Below, one piece after another: positions 17,072-25,379 of a stretch of DNA of 64,000 bases (position 1 is the first letter of the stretch; every line of letters begins with the position of its first letter). The stretch is from an uncultured Campylobacter sp. Its GTDB lineage: Bacteria; Campylobacterota; Campylobacteria; Campylobacterales; Campylobacteraceae. The stretch spans positions 1 to 64,000 of the forward strand of contig NZ_CALJPG010000021.1 of assembly GCF_937980635.1 (NCBI RefSeq). Reading direction: 5' to 3'. Made by a program: the position numbers and the translations under genes. The notes under the pieces were generated by a model. It did no database searches. It was not told the DNA's origin and worked only from the letters and a program-made list of their open reading frames with translations.

Positions 17072-19042
17072 TTGATCAGATCACTGATTTTGGCAGCGTT
17101 TTTTCTTTTAGGCTTGGGCGCCGAGCCCCTGAAACCCTCCGATGCGTTCAAGCTTAACGTGGCGGCGCAAAGCGATGGCGTAACGTTAAGCTTTGATATC
17201 GCGGACGGGGTCTATCTCTATCAAAACGAGATAAAAATTTTCATCGGCGGCGCGGAGGTGACGAATTTAATAAATCTGCCCGCCGCGACCGAATATAAGG
17301 ATTATAAAATTTACGAGGGCAAATTTAGCATCGCCGTGCCTTTAGGCCTTGTGCTTGCAAATGCCGCAGACAGCGATGATTTCGTGCTTAACGGCGATTT
17401 TTTGGGTTGCACGAAATCTGGCTTTTGCTACCAACCGCAGCAGTTTGGCTTTAGCTTCAAGCGCGTGGTGGAGGGCTATCAGATCAGCAAAATTTCAAAC
17501 TCCGAGCTGAAAAGATACCGAAGCGGCGGAAATTCCGCGCAGATTTCTGCCGCATACAGCGCACAAGGCGGGGCTGTAAATTTTAAAAGCAATACTACAG
17601 CAGCGGGCGCAGAGACAGATTCTGTGGCGGACTCGCACGCGGCGGGAAATTCCGCTACAAGCTTGACAGAAAACGCTGCTGTAAATTCCGATGAATCCTC
17701 CGCTCACAAAAACCCACGCGGCGCAAATTCCATCTCCGAGCAGGATAAAATTTTAAACGTTCTTGGCGGCAAGAGCTTCATCGCGGCGATCGCGCTGTTT
17801 TTCGGCTACGGCGTGCTGCTTTCGCTAAGCCCTTGCGTCTATCCGCTCATCCCGATCCTCTCGTCGATCATAGTGGCAAAAACCTCCTCCAAGCCGAGCG
17901 CGAAAACGAGCCTCGCCGTAAGCCTTGCGTATATTTTTGGGATGGCGAGCTCGTATGCGATTTTGGGGGCTTTCGTGGCGGTTTTCGGGCAAAATTTACA
18001 AGGCCTGCTGCAAACTCCGCTCGCGCTGATCTTAACCTCGCTCATATTCGCCGCGCTCGCGCTTTCGATGTTTGGATTTTACGAGATTCGCTTGCCTGCG
18101 CGCTTTCAAAACTTCTTAAACAGCAAAAGCGAAAAGAGCGGCGGTCTGATCGGAGTTTTTTCGATGGGGCTTATCTCGGCGCTCGTCGTATCACCGTGCA
18201 TCTCCGCTCCGCTTGCGGGCGCGCTCGTTTATATCGCTGGCAGCGGCGACGTCCTGCTGGGCGCGGCAGCTCTTTTTGCGCTGGGGCTCGGAAGCGGCGC
18301 GCTGCTGCTTGTGGTGGGGCTTGGCGGCGCGCTACCGAGACCGGGAGCTTGGATGGAGGCGGTGCCTAAAATTTTCGGCTTTTTGCTGCTTTTTACGGCG
18401 GTGTGGATTTCGCGCACGCTCATCGGCGAAAATTTAAGCCTGCTGATTTATGCAGTTTTAGGCGCAATCTTCGCAGGATTTTTGGGGCTGTTTGACGGCG
18501 CTGCGGGCGGTATCAAGCGCGCTTTAGCCCTCATAATCGCTCTATATTCGGCGCTGCTGCTCGCGGGCTTTGCCAGCGGCGCAAAAGATTTTTCCAGGCC
18601 GCTTGGTAATCTAATCCCGCAAAACGCGAGATATTCCAGGGACGGCTTGGGCGAGAGCTTGCAGGCGGGTGAAATTTCTAGCGCTCAAAATTTTAGCGGT
18701 GCACATTTTTCGTTTGTGCGCGATCTGGCGCAGCTGCAGGGCGAAATAGAAAATTCTAAAAAGCCCGTGATAGTGGATTTTTGGGCTAGCTGGTGCAAAA
18801 ATTGCGAGCAGAGCGAGCGAGCGTTTGCAGACCCTGCGCTTGCCGGCGCGCTTGATAAATTTAGCCTTTTAAAGATCGATCTTAGCGAAGATAGCGAGCA
18901 AAATAGGGCGATAAAAGCGCATTTTAACGTATTCGGTCCGCCTACGATTCTGTTTTTTAAAGAGGGCGCCGAGATTGCGAGCCTGCGCCAGATCGGCAGC
19001 GTAAATTCCGAAAAGCTGGCTGAGATTTTAAGCGAAATTTAG
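17072..19042 (+). CDS. dsbD: Thiol:disulfide interchange protein DsbD with long inter-domain linker
   Basis: DsbD carries electrons from cytoplasmic thioredoxin across the inner membrane to periplasmic thiol proteins. The 656 residues show a signal peptide, the alpha domain with Cys113 and Cys119 (GCTKSGFCYQP), the eight-span beta domain with Cys255 (SLSPCVYP) and Cys376 (VVSPCISAP), and a C-terminal thioredoxin-like gamma domain with WASWCKNCEQ (Cys575, Cys578). All catalytic cysteines are present. Residues about 143-225 between alpha and beta are Ala/Ser/Asn-rich low complexity, resembling the insertions seen in ysxC and the GNAT gene. Start is TTG 17072 after AAAGGAT. Confidence 0.96.
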   Translation: MIRSLILAAFFLLGLGAEPLKPSDAFKLNVAAQSDGVTLSFDIADGVYLYQNEIKIFIGGAEVTNLINLPAATEYKDYKIYEGKFSIAVPLGLVLANAADSDDFVLNGDFLGCTKSGFCYQPQQFGFSFKRVVEGYQISKISNSELKRYRSGGNSAQISAAYSAQGGAVNFKSNTTAAGAETDSVADSHAAGNSATSLTENAAVNSDESSAHKNPRGANSISEQDKILNVLGGKSFIAAIALFFGYGVLLSLSPCVYPLIPILSSIIVAKTSSKPSAKTSLAVSLAYIFGMASSYAILGAFVAVFGQNLQGLLQTPLALILTSLIFAALALSMFGFYEIRLPARFQNFLNSKSEKSGGLIGVFSMGLISALVVSPCISAPLAGALVYIAGSGDVLLGAAALFALGLGSGALLLVVGLGGALPRPGAWMEAVPKIFGFLLLFTAVWISRTLIGENLSLLIYAVLGAIFAGFLGLFDGAAGGIKRALALIIALYSALLLAGFASGAKDFSRPLGNLIPQNARYSRDGLGESLQAGEISSAQNFSGAHFSFVRDLAQLQGEIENSKKPVIVDFWASWCKNCEQSERAFADPALAGALDKFSLLKIDLSEDSEQNRAIKAHFNVFGPPTILFFKEGAEIASLRQIGSVNSEKLAEILSEI

Positions 19043-19090
19043 TGAAATTTAGATAGATTTCAAACAAAATTTAGTTTTAAGGATTGCGCG

Positions 19091-19669
19091 ATGATAAGCA
19101 AAAATAGGGCTACGAAAGAGACTAAAATCGAGCTTGAGCTGGAGGTTTACGGGCGCGGCTCGGCGCAGATACAAACGGGCATCGGCTTTTTCGATCATAT
19201 GCTTAGCGCGTTTGCCAAGCACGCGTGGATCGATCTAAACCTGCGCTGCGAGGGCGATTTGCAGGTCGATTTTCACCACAGTGTAGAGGACTGCGGCATC
19301 GTGCTCGGAAGCGCGATCAAAGAGGCGATCTATCCCGCGCAAAACATCGAGCGCTTCGGCGATAGCGTCGTCGTGATGGACGAAGCCGCCGTAAGCGCCG
19401 CGCTTGATTTTTCCAACCGCGCGTTTTTGGTATTTGATTGCCCGAGCCTAAAGCGCGGCAAGATCGGCGAATTCGACGCCGAGCTCGTGGAGGAATTTTT
19501 TCGCGCTTTGGCTTTCAATGCAAATTTCACGCTACATATAAACCAAATTCGCGGCGAAAATCTGCATCACGTCGCAGAAGCCGCGTTTAAGGCGTTTGCC
19601 GTCGCATTTCGCCGCGCGATAAGTATCAACGAGCGCGCCGGCGTGCCTAGCACGAAGGGCGTTTTATAG
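19091..19669 (+). CDS. hisB: Imidazoleglycerol-phosphate dehydratase
   Basis: HisB (monofunctional form) dehydrates imidazoleglycerol phosphate in histidine synthesis. The 192-residue protein has normal length and the metal-binding His/Glu motifs: GIGFFDHMLSAFAKH (near residues 31-45), DFHHSVEDCGIVLG (near 60-73), and in the second half LHINQIRGENLHHVAEAAFK (near 152-171). ATG 19091 follows AAGGATTGCGCG, 48 bases after dsbD. It stands alone rather than in a his operon. Confidence 0.97.
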   Translation: MISKNRATKETKIELELEVYGRGSAQIQTGIGFFDHMLSAFAKHAWIDLNLRCEGDLQVDFHHSVEDCGIVLGSAIKEAIYPAQNIERFGDSVVVMDEAAVSAALDFSNRAFLVFDCPSLKRGKIGEFDAELVEEFFRALAFNANFTLHINQIRGENLHHVAEAAFKAFAVAFRRAISINERAGVPSTKGVL

Positions 19670-19915
19670 CAGTAAGTGCGCGCCAAGTTTAGTAAATTTG
19701 GCAATTCGCGGTTTTGTAATTTTATCGGCGTTTGAAATTTTACTCTTGCCGCCGCTTGAAATTTGCAAAATTTCGCTTTCGCTCGGGCGAGGATCGCCCG
19801 CTTTATTAAGAGCTTGCTTTAGGCGCATTTGCGCTTATGCTCTTGCTTGACTGGCGCGTAAATTTAATCGGCGCGCTAAAATGCCGCTTTGTACATTAAA
19901 ATTTAAAGGTAAAGA
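19670..19915. other. Intergenic spacer after hisB
   Basis: About 245 bases with no gene. It contains several AAATTT words and a GC-rich middle but no clear terminator or promoter. A ribosome binding site (AAAGGTAAAG) precedes the next gene. Confidence 0.5.
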
Positions 19916-20341
19916 ATGAATATTTTTGGATCGCTTATGGAGATTTTAAATGTGCTCTTTTTGATCTGCTTTGTTTGGCTTGTCGCGTGCTTGATTAAAT
20001 TTATCAGATCAAAAGACGAGCCGGAGCGCCATAAAAGAGATAAAAAATTTCTAATTATTTCGGCAGTTGCGTTTGCATGCGCTTTTACTCCACTCATATA
20101 TTCTCAGTGGCTATTCGATCCTTTTTCCATGTTTATCTTGGTTTTTACTGGGCTGCCGGTAGTTTCGCTCATTTGGCTAATCGCAAGTTTAGTAAAATTT
20201 ATTAAATCTGCTAAAAGTGCACCCGAGCGCCGCAGAAGAATTAGAAATCTTTTGATCCTCTCTGTGTTTTCGTTCATAATTTTTTTGAGCGTCCTAATGG
20301 GCTTTTTTTGGCTACTTAATCACGCAATCGAGCATATGTGA
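19916..20341 (+). CDS. Multi-span membrane protein of unknown function
   Basis: The 141-residue product has about four hydrophobic segments (near residues 8-27, 44-62, 67-90 and 112-136). Two of the connecting loops are similar to each other: CLIKFIRSKDEPERHKRDKK, and SLVKFIKSAKSAPERRRRIR. This suggests an internal duplication of a two-span unit (span, KFI-RS...PERxxR, span). No family is recognised. It begins a small cluster with the next two genes. Confidence 0.7.
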   Translation: MNIFGSLMEILNVLFLICFVWLVACLIKFIRSKDEPERHKRDKKFLIISAVAFACAFTPLIYSQWLFDPFSMFILVFTGLPVVSLIWLIASLVKFIKSAKSAPERRRRIRNLLILSVFSFIIFLSVLMGFFWLLNHAIEHM

Positions 20342-20349
20342 GGCGCAAA

Positions 20350-20487
20350 ATGAGCGATGAAATTTTTCAAAAAACGATCGCCGTAATATTTACGGCTTGG
20401 GCGATTAGCGTTTGCGCGCTAGTCGCAGCGGCGCTATATCTTCAGAGTAAATGCTCGATCATCTCCTATATCGCAAACGGAAACTAA
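20350..20487 (+). CDS. Small single-span membrane protein (45 aa)
   Basis: ATG 20350, 8 bases after the upstream TGA and preceded by GAGGCG, opens a 45-residue frame with one transmembrane segment (IAVIFTAWAISVCALVAAAL, residues about 10-29) and a short tail. It ends one base before the start of the PstS-like gene. Conserved spacing within the cluster supports it as a real gene; function is unknown. Confidence 0.5.
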   Translation: MSDEIFQKTIAVIFTAWAISVCALVAAALYLQSKCSIISYIANGN

Positions 20488-20488
20488 G

Positions 20489-21436
20489 ATGAAGCGTGCA
20501 ATTATCGCCATTTTTCTGGTGTTTATCTTGGCGGCTTTCGATTTTACGTTTTACCGCCTCGTCGTGAAGCGATACGTTAATCAAAGCAGCGCCGAGATGC
20601 AGGCCAAATCGATCGAGCTGCATAAATTTCTGCCGTTTGATGAGGGTTCGCAGATCGTGCGTGTTAGTTCTAGCTTAAAACTTAGCGGCGATCTGCCGAT
20701 AATCGACGGAGCAGCGGCTTTGTATCCCGTCTTTTCGGCATTCGTCGCGGCGAGCTATCCGAAGGAAAGCGTGGAATTTGACGGGCAAAATTTCACGAGT
20801 GCTAGCAGGCTTAAATTTAGCAATACCCGCGGCGCCTACAAGGCCATAAGCGACGGCGAGGCGGATCTCATTTTCGTCGCTGCTCCTTCGAAGCAGCAGC
20901 TTGCTTATGCTCAGGAAAAGGGCGCGCGCTTGCGCTTTGTGCCGATCGGGCTGGAGGCGTTCGTCTTTATCGTAAATGCAAATAATAAAGTTTCAAATTT
21001 AAGCTTGGATCAGGTGCGAGGGATCTATTCTGGGGAGTTTGACGATTGGTCGCAGCTAGGCGGCGAGCGTATGCGAATAGATGCCGTGCAGCGAAACGCG
21101 GGCAGCGGCAGCCAGAGCGCGTTTTTAAAATTTATGGGCAAGACGCAGCCTAAGCGCAAGATCACGGGCTTTTTCGGCAGCGCGATCGGCTTTTCGTTTC
21201 GATACTACGTCGAAGGGATCGTGCAAAACGGCGGCGTGAAGATGCTTAGCCTAAACGGCGCATATCCGAATAAAGAAAATATCGCTAGCCGCAAATACCC
21301 GCTCGTAGCCGAAATTTACGCGGTTTACGATGAAAACAACAAAAACGAAAATATCCGCACGCTGATAGATTGGATCCTTTCGCCGCAGGGGCAAAGCATC
21401 ATCGAAAATAGCGGCTACGTGCCGATTAAGGGCTAA
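20489..21436 (+). CDS. PstS-like phosphate-binding family protein
   Basis: A 315-residue periplasmic-binding-protein-like product with an N-terminal hydrophobic anchor (IIAIFLVFILAAFDFTF), then the PstS fold: LPIIDGAAALYPVFSAFV (near residues 70-87), DLIFVAAPSKQQ, PIGLEAFVFIVN, IYSGEFDDWSQLGG and RNAGSGSQSAFLKFMG (near 206-221). These are the phosphate-loop motifs of PstS. No pstCAB genes are adjacent and the anchor lacks a lipobox, so it may be a stand-alone sensor or binding protein. It is grouped with two small membrane proteins upstream. Confidence 0.8.
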   Translation: MKRAIIAIFLVFILAAFDFTFYRLVVKRYVNQSSAEMQAKSIELHKFLPFDEGSQIVRVSSSLKLSGDLPIIDGAAALYPVFSAFVAASYPKESVEFDGQNFTSASRLKFSNTRGAYKAISDGEADLIFVAAPSKQQLAYAQEKGARLRFVPIGLEAFVFIVNANNKVSNLSLDQVRGIYSGEFDDWSQLGGERMRIDAVQRNAGSGSQSAFLKFMGKTQPKRKITGFFGSAIGFSFRYYVEGIVQNGGVKMLSLNGAYPNKENIASRKYPLVAEIYAVYDENNKNENIRTLIDWILSPQGQSIIENSGYVPIKG

Positions 21437-21522
21437 GATCGCAGCTTAAATTTATACGGCGTTTGCCAAAAATTCAGCCAAATTTCGTTAAAATCACAAA
21501 ATTTCAAAAAACGGAAAACGAA

Positions 21523-22011
21523 GTGATAAAGATCATATTTTTAGACGTAGACGGCTGCCTTAGCGACGGCGGGCTGTACCATTCAAACGGCGGCGAAGAG
21601 ATGAAGAAATTTAACGTAAAAGACGGGTTTGGCATCCAGGAGTGGCAACGGCTGGGGCTAAAGGTCGCGATCATCACCGGCAAAAGCTCGCAAATCGTCG
21701 CAAATCGCGCGCGTGAGCTAAAGATCGATACGCTCTTTCAAGGCGAAAAAGACAAGCTCTCAAGAGCAGAGCAAATTTTAAAAAATTTTAACCTAAGCTT
21801 CGATGAGGCCGCTGCGATCGGCGATGATATAAATGATGCGAAGCTTTTAAATGCGGTCGCGATCAGCTTTAAGCCCGCCGATGCGTTAAGCTCGCTAAAA
21901 GCGGACGTCGCGTTAAGCAAAAACGGCGGCTGCGGTGCGGTGCGCGAGATGATCGAAATGCTCGTCGATAAAAACGGCATGCGCGAAGAGTGGAATAGCA
22001 AATGGCTGTAA
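21523..22011 (+). CDS. kdsC: 3-deoxy-D-manno-octulosonate 8-phosphate phosphatase KdsC
   Basis: KdsC removes the phosphate from KDO-8-P in lipid A/KDO synthesis. This HAD-family C0 enzyme (about 162 residues) shows IFLDVDGCLSDG (catalytic Asp pair), AIITGKSSQIV, and AAIGDDINDAKLL. I start it at GTG 21523 (VIKIIFLDVDG), which fits the family; a TTG at 21463 would add 20 residues of AAATTT-coded sequence unlike the family. It heads the envelope operon with lptC and lptA. Confidence 0.9.
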   Translation: MIKIIFLDVDGCLSDGGLYHSNGGEEMKKFNVKDGFGIQEWQRLGLKVAIITGKSSQIVANRARELKIDTLFQGEKDKLSRAEQILKNFNLSFDEAAAIGDDINDAKLLNAVAISFKPADALSSLKADVALSKNGGCGAVREMIEMLVDKNGMREEWNSKWL

Positions 22012-22078
22012 TTTTGCAAGCGCGCGTGAGAGAGCCTGCGAGAGGCGAAATTCTGCGCAGATCAAAGAGGACTGAGCG

Positions 22079-22612
22079 ATGGTGATAAAAATTTTTTACG
22101 TCGCGATTGCGATCTTTTGCGTCGCGATGGTGTTTCTAAGCGTGCAGACGCCGTATTTTAGCGATATGTTTAGGCAGGATCTAAGCATTGCGAATATGGA
22201 GATGAAAAAGATCGTCGATTATCAGATCGGCGAGCGCGTGGATGCTAAATTTACCGCGGATAGCGGTACTCGCTACAAGGATCGCGACGAGTTTGTAAAT
22301 TTTAAAGCCGAGGAGATTAGCGCGGATCTGAATCACACTCTGGTTTCAAAGACTGCGACGCGCGCAGGCGAGCTGATAAAATTTAACGGCGACGCGCATT
22401 ATATCAACACGGACGGCTTTGATTACACGGCGCAGGAGATCATCTACGATACGAGCAGTAAGATCGTCTGCTCCGACGTGCCGTACGTGCTGCGCCAAGG
22501 CGGCGACCGCATCACGGGCACAAGCATCAGCTATGACACCAAAACTAAACAAACAAACTCAAAAGGAATCCACGCATGGTATTTAATAAAAGATCAAAAC
22601 TCCACAAACTAA
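22079..22612 (+). CDS. lptC: LPS export protein LptC
   Basis: LptC is the bitopic inner-membrane protein that passes LPS from LptBFG to LptA. The 177-residue product has an N-terminal membrane anchor (KIFYVAIAIFCVAMVFLSV) and a beta-jellyroll-type periplasmic domain with FKAEEISADL and GDRITGTSISYDTK. Sequence similarity in this family is weak; the assignment relies on topology and on its place between kdsC and lptA. The 3' end overlaps lptA by 37 bases. Confidence 0.8.
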   Translation: MVIKIFYVAIAIFCVAMVFLSVQTPYFSDMFRQDLSIANMEMKKIVDYQIGERVDAKFTADSGTRYKDRDEFVNFKAEEISADLNHTLVSKTATRAGELIKFNGDAHYINTDGFDYTAQEIIYDTSSKIVCSDVPYVLRQGGDRITGTSISYDTKTKQTNSKGIHAWYLIKDQNSTN

Positions 22613-23091
22613 TACTCGCAGCCGCGCTAATTACGGGCTTTAGCGCGTCAGCTCTCAGCGCCGCGCAGGAGCAGGTCGAGGTCACGGCGGATAATTTTTT
22701 CGCCGATGAGATCAAGCAGATCAGCGTCCTAACAGGCAACGTTCGCATCAAAAAGGGCGCTTACGATACGCTAAATTCCGATAAAGTGACGATCTACTTC
22801 GACGCCAAGCGCCAACCTACCAAATATGTCGCGACGGGAAATGCAAATTTTAAAATTTTACTCAATCAGAAGCATTACGACGGCAAGGGCGGCGTGCTGA
22901 CCTACGATCCGACCATCGAAGCTTACACGCTTGAAAACAACGCCTATCTGCACGAAGCCGAGACCAAAAAGGAGGTTTACGGCGATAAGATCATCGTAAA
23001 TCGCCAAAAGGGCACCTACGAAGTAAAAAGCGGCGGCGGCGAGAAAAAGCCCGTGCGTCTGATCTTTCAGGTCGAAGATCAAAACAAATGA
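22576..23091 (+). CDS. lptA: LPS transport periplasmic protein LptA
   Basis: LptA bridges the periplasm for LPS. The 171-residue protein has a signal peptide ([19 protein letters not shown]) and the OstA/LptA repeat fold: [70 protein letters not shown] and [11 protein letters not shown]. It overlaps lptC at its start and ysxC at its end (ATGA), indicating coupled expression. Confidence 0.92.
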   Translation: MVFNKRSKLHKLILAAALITGFSASALSAAQEQVEVTADNFFADEIKQISVLTGNVRIKKGAYDTLNSDKVTIYFDAKRQPTKYVATGNANFKILLNQKHYDGKGGVLTYDPTIEAYTLENNAYLHEAETKKEVYGDKIIVNRQKGTYEVKSGGGEKKPVRLIFQVEDQNK

Positions 23092-23987
23092 TCTATCCTA
23101 GCAGCGCGCAGTTTATCACCTCCGCCGCAAATATCGCGGGTGCGCCCGAGTTTGCGATGAGCGAAGTGGCGTTTTTGGGGCGTTCCAACGTCGGCAAAAG
23201 CAGCCTGATAAACGCGCTTACCGGGCGCAAAAATCTAGCCAAATCAAGCTCGACGCCGGGCAAAACGCAGCTGATAAATTTCTTTGAAGTTAAATTTAAA
23301 CAAAAGCTTGCCGCAAGCGCGGACGGCTCGCAAAATGAAACATCGCTAGATTTAGCAAGCAAAGAGGCTTTAAGCTCGGCTGCGAATTGCGCGCAAGATC
23401 ACGCGGACGCTGCGGCGTCTGAGCAAAATTTGAAGCAGGATTTCGTTTTAAATTTAAAAAGCGCCTCGGCGGATTTTAGATCGGATCGCGAGACAGATCT
23501 TGCGGCGGGTTTCGCGCCGAATTCCGCGCAAAACTCCGAATTAAATTTTACAGGTAGATCCGCGCTAAATTTAGCGGGCAATCCCGCTTTTTCGGATCTT
23601 GCTAGCTTGGGTGAAAATATCTCTTTGATCTTCGTGGATCTGCCGGGGTTCGGATATGCCAAGGTTTGCAAAAAACTGCATTATATCTGGCAAAAAAATC
23701 TCGACGAATTTATCAAAGAGCGCCTAAATATCAAGCTTTTCGTCCATCTCATCGACGCGAGGCAGTTTGATCTTGCGATAGATAAAAATTTGCAAAACTA
23801 TCTCGCTAGTTTTCTGCGCGGCGATCAAAAGGTCGTGAGGCTCTACACCAAAGCCGACAAGCTTAACCAAAGCGAGCGCGCAAAGCTTTTGAGGCACGAT
23901 CCGCAGGCTATTTTGGTCTCTACGCTAAAGGGTAGCGGGCTTGCGAAGGCTCGCGAAATAATCGTGCGCGGGGCGTTTGGATTATGA
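23088..23987 (+). CDS. ysxC: Ribosome biogenesis GTPase YsxC/EngB with about 100-residue insertion
   Basis: An essential TrmE-Era class GTPase needed for 50S assembly. GTPase motifs are intact: G1 GRSNVGKS (31-38), G2 STPGKT (55-60), G3 DLPGFGY (184-190), G4 TKAD (254-257) and G5 STLKGSG (278-284). The usual length is about 200 residues; here 299, because residues about 74-177 (DNA 23307-23618) form an Ala/Ser/Asn-rich insertion between G2 and G3, with repeats such as [15 protein letters not shown]. In normal members G2 and G3 are only a few residues further apart than a beta hairpin. The gene overlaps lptA and a 39-codon frame downstream. Confidence 0.92.
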   Translation: MIYPSSAQFITSAANIAGAPEFAMSEVAFLGRSNVGKSSLINALTGRKNLAKSSSTPGKTQLINFFEVKFKQKLAASADGSQNETSLDLASKEALSSAANCAQDHADAAASEQNLKQDFVLNLKSASADFRSDRETDLAAGFAPNSAQNSELNFTGRSALNLAGNPAFSDLASLGENISLIFVDLPGFGYAKVCKKLHYIWQKNLDEFIKERLNIKLFVHLIDARQFDLAIDKNLQNYLASFLRGDQKVVRLYTKADKLNQSERAKLLRHDPQAILVSTLKGSGLAKAREIIVRGAFGL

Positions 23988-24103
23988 AATTTCTAAATTT
24001 AAATACGCAAAATTTTACGGCGCAGAATTTCAAAATAATTAAATTTAGCGGATATAAAATGCACCGCGAAAATTGCGCGAAGATTAGGGAAAATTTTAGA
24101 TGA
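23984..24103 (+). CDS. 39-residue ORF bridging ysxC and the GNAT gene
   Basis: ATG 23984 overlaps the ysxC TGA (ATGA), and its own TGA overlaps the ATG of the next gene (ATGA again), so the frame exactly spans the spacer. The product ([20 protein letters not shown]..., 39 residues) is coded largely by AAATTT words. It may be a coupling peptide that carries ribosomes across the spacer, or a chance frame in a repeat. No family match. Confidence 0.35.
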   Translation: MKFLNLNTQNFTAQNFKIIKFSGYKMHRENCAKIRENFR

Positions 24104-24924
24104 TACGGCTAAAAAAAGCGCGCCTTTGCGACATTTCGCGTATGCAGGAGCTCGTAAAAGAGGAGGTGCAAAATGGCGTAATCTTGCCTCTTGAAAGCGA
24201 TGAGATAGCTGCCAATATCCGCTCATACGTGCTGGCGTTTAGCTGCGATTTTAAGGCGGATATGAGTTTTGATTGCAAGGAAAATTTGAGTTTCGATTCT
24301 AAAGAAAATTCCGATTTAAATTTAGCACGCAATTCGGATTTAAATTTAGCGCGCAATTCCGATTTAAATTTAATCCAAAGCTCCGCCGCAAATTTTGCCG
24401 AAATTACTTCTGAAAATTCCACCGAAAATGCCGCGGGCAATTTTGCGTCGCAACGAGCTACGTCTCAAAATAGCGCAGCGCAAGCCGTATCCGGAGCGAG
24501 CCGCGCGCAAGCCGGCAAAGAGCAAATTTTGCGGAGCGAATATTCGCAAGAAGCGAGCGTTTCTCAGACCGAACGTTCTCAGCCCCACGAATCGCAGTGC
24601 TTAAAAGAAGCCGAAATTTTAGCGGGCTTTGCTTCGCTTAAAATTTTTAACGCAGATCTTGCCGAGGTGCGCTCGCTCATCGTCGCTCCGCAGTTTCGCA
24701 GGCGGGGCATTGCCAGAGCTATCGTAAATGAGCTGCTAGACGAGGCGAAATTTTACGGGCTAAAAAGCGTATTTACGCTCACCTATCAAAGGGAATTTTT
24801 CGAGCGGCTGGGGTTTACCGAAATCCCAAAGGATGAGCTGCCCGCGCAAAAAATTTGGGCCGATTGTATTAAATGCAAAAAGTTTCCGATATGCAACGAA
24901 ATCGCACTTATCTATACCTTATAG
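24100..24924 (+). CDS. GNAT acetyltransferase, short NAGS (ArgA)-like, with octapeptide-repeat insertion
   Basis: The ends form a GNAT domain: N-terminal [20 protein letters not shown] and C-terminal EVRSLIVAPQFRRRGIARAI (acetyl-CoA loop RRRGIA near 201-206), then FFERLGFTEI. The last segment LPAQKIWADCIKC-KKFPICNEIAL (Cys-rich) is typical of short N-acetylglutamate synthases, so a role in arginine synthesis is likely. Residues about 50-171 (DNA 24247-24612) are an insertion containing tandem octapeptides (MSFDCKEN, LSFDSKEN, SDLNLARN twice, SDLNLIQS) from a 24-base DNA repeat. It overlaps the next gene. Confidence 0.8.
   Translation: MIRLKKARLCDISRMQELVKEEVQNGVILPLESDEIAANIRSYVLAFSCDFKADMSFDCKENLSFDSKENSDLNLARNSDLNLARNSDLNLIQSSAANFAEITSENSTENAAGNFASQRATSQNSAAQAVSGASRAQAGKEQILRSEYSQEASVSQTERSQPHESQCLKEAEILAGFASLKIFNADLAEVRSLIVAPQFRRRGIARAIVNELLDEAKFYGLKSVFTLTYQREFFERLGFTEIPKDELPAQKIWADCIKCKKFPICNEIALIYTL
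24264..24374 (+). repeat. 24-bp tandem repeat inside the GNAT gene
   Basis: Successive 24-base units code octapeptides. The clearest pair is at 24307-24330 and 24331-24354, differing at two positions (core GATTTAAATTTAGC), with a partial third unit at 24355-24374. A related 24-base pair precedes it (24264-24306, cores GATTGCAAGGAAAATT and GATTCTAAAGAAAATT). Because 24 is divisible by three, copy-number change keeps the frame. Confidence 0.75.
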
Positions 24925-25379
24925 CGGACACGCTTTTTAGCGCGGGAGTTCTTTTCTACCTGCTTCTAAGTGCGGTGTATAGGGGGCTGCCGCCGCTGAT
25001 CGGATTTTTTTTCACGGCGATGGTGGTGCAAAAATATGAAAACGACGTGAAATTTAAAAAGTTCGGCTTTACCTGGTTTTTCTCTATTTTTTATCTGTTT
25101 TGCGCCGAGCAGATCCACGGATTTAACCTATTTAGCGTGGCTATCGCGTATTGTATATTTTATTTCGTAGTCTATGAAAACTCATTTAAATATATTAAAT
25201 TTAGAAATTTTTTGATCTGCTTTTACGTGATGATCAGCTATGTTTTGGTCTTTGTGGTGAGCAACGCGATCTCGGCAATCAAAAAGAGCGAGTATCTGCC
25301 TCTAAGCGGCGAGTATTTAAATTATATCGTGATCGAAATTTTGCTCGCTTTGCTCTTTTTTAAGGGGCGGCTGGTATGA
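24873..25379 (+). CDS. Membrane protein upstream of PBP2 (MreD-like position)
   Basis: A 168-residue product with about five membrane spans (near residues 13-30, 38-50, 67-78, 86-100, 110-135 and a final 150-165). It lies directly upstream of mrdA and ends inside it, the position held by mreD or by a small membrane gene (I recall Cj0651) in relatives. No sequence motif proves an MreD identity. ATG 24873 and ATG 24891 are both possible starts, both within the preceding gene. Confidence 0.7.
   Translation: MQKVSDMQRNRTYLYLIADTLFSAGVLFYLLLSAVYRGLPPLIGFFFTAMVVQKYENDVKFKKFGFTWFFSIFYLFCAEQIHGFNLFSVAIAYCIFYFVVYENSFKYIKFRNFLICFYVMISYVLVFVVSNAISAIKKSEYLPLSGEYLNYIVIEILLALLFFKGRLV

Noticed and set aside
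17833..18437. Alternative frames of 74-178 codons inside dsbD
   Set aside because: The overlapping DsbD frame is fully conserved; the others are GC-rich shadows.
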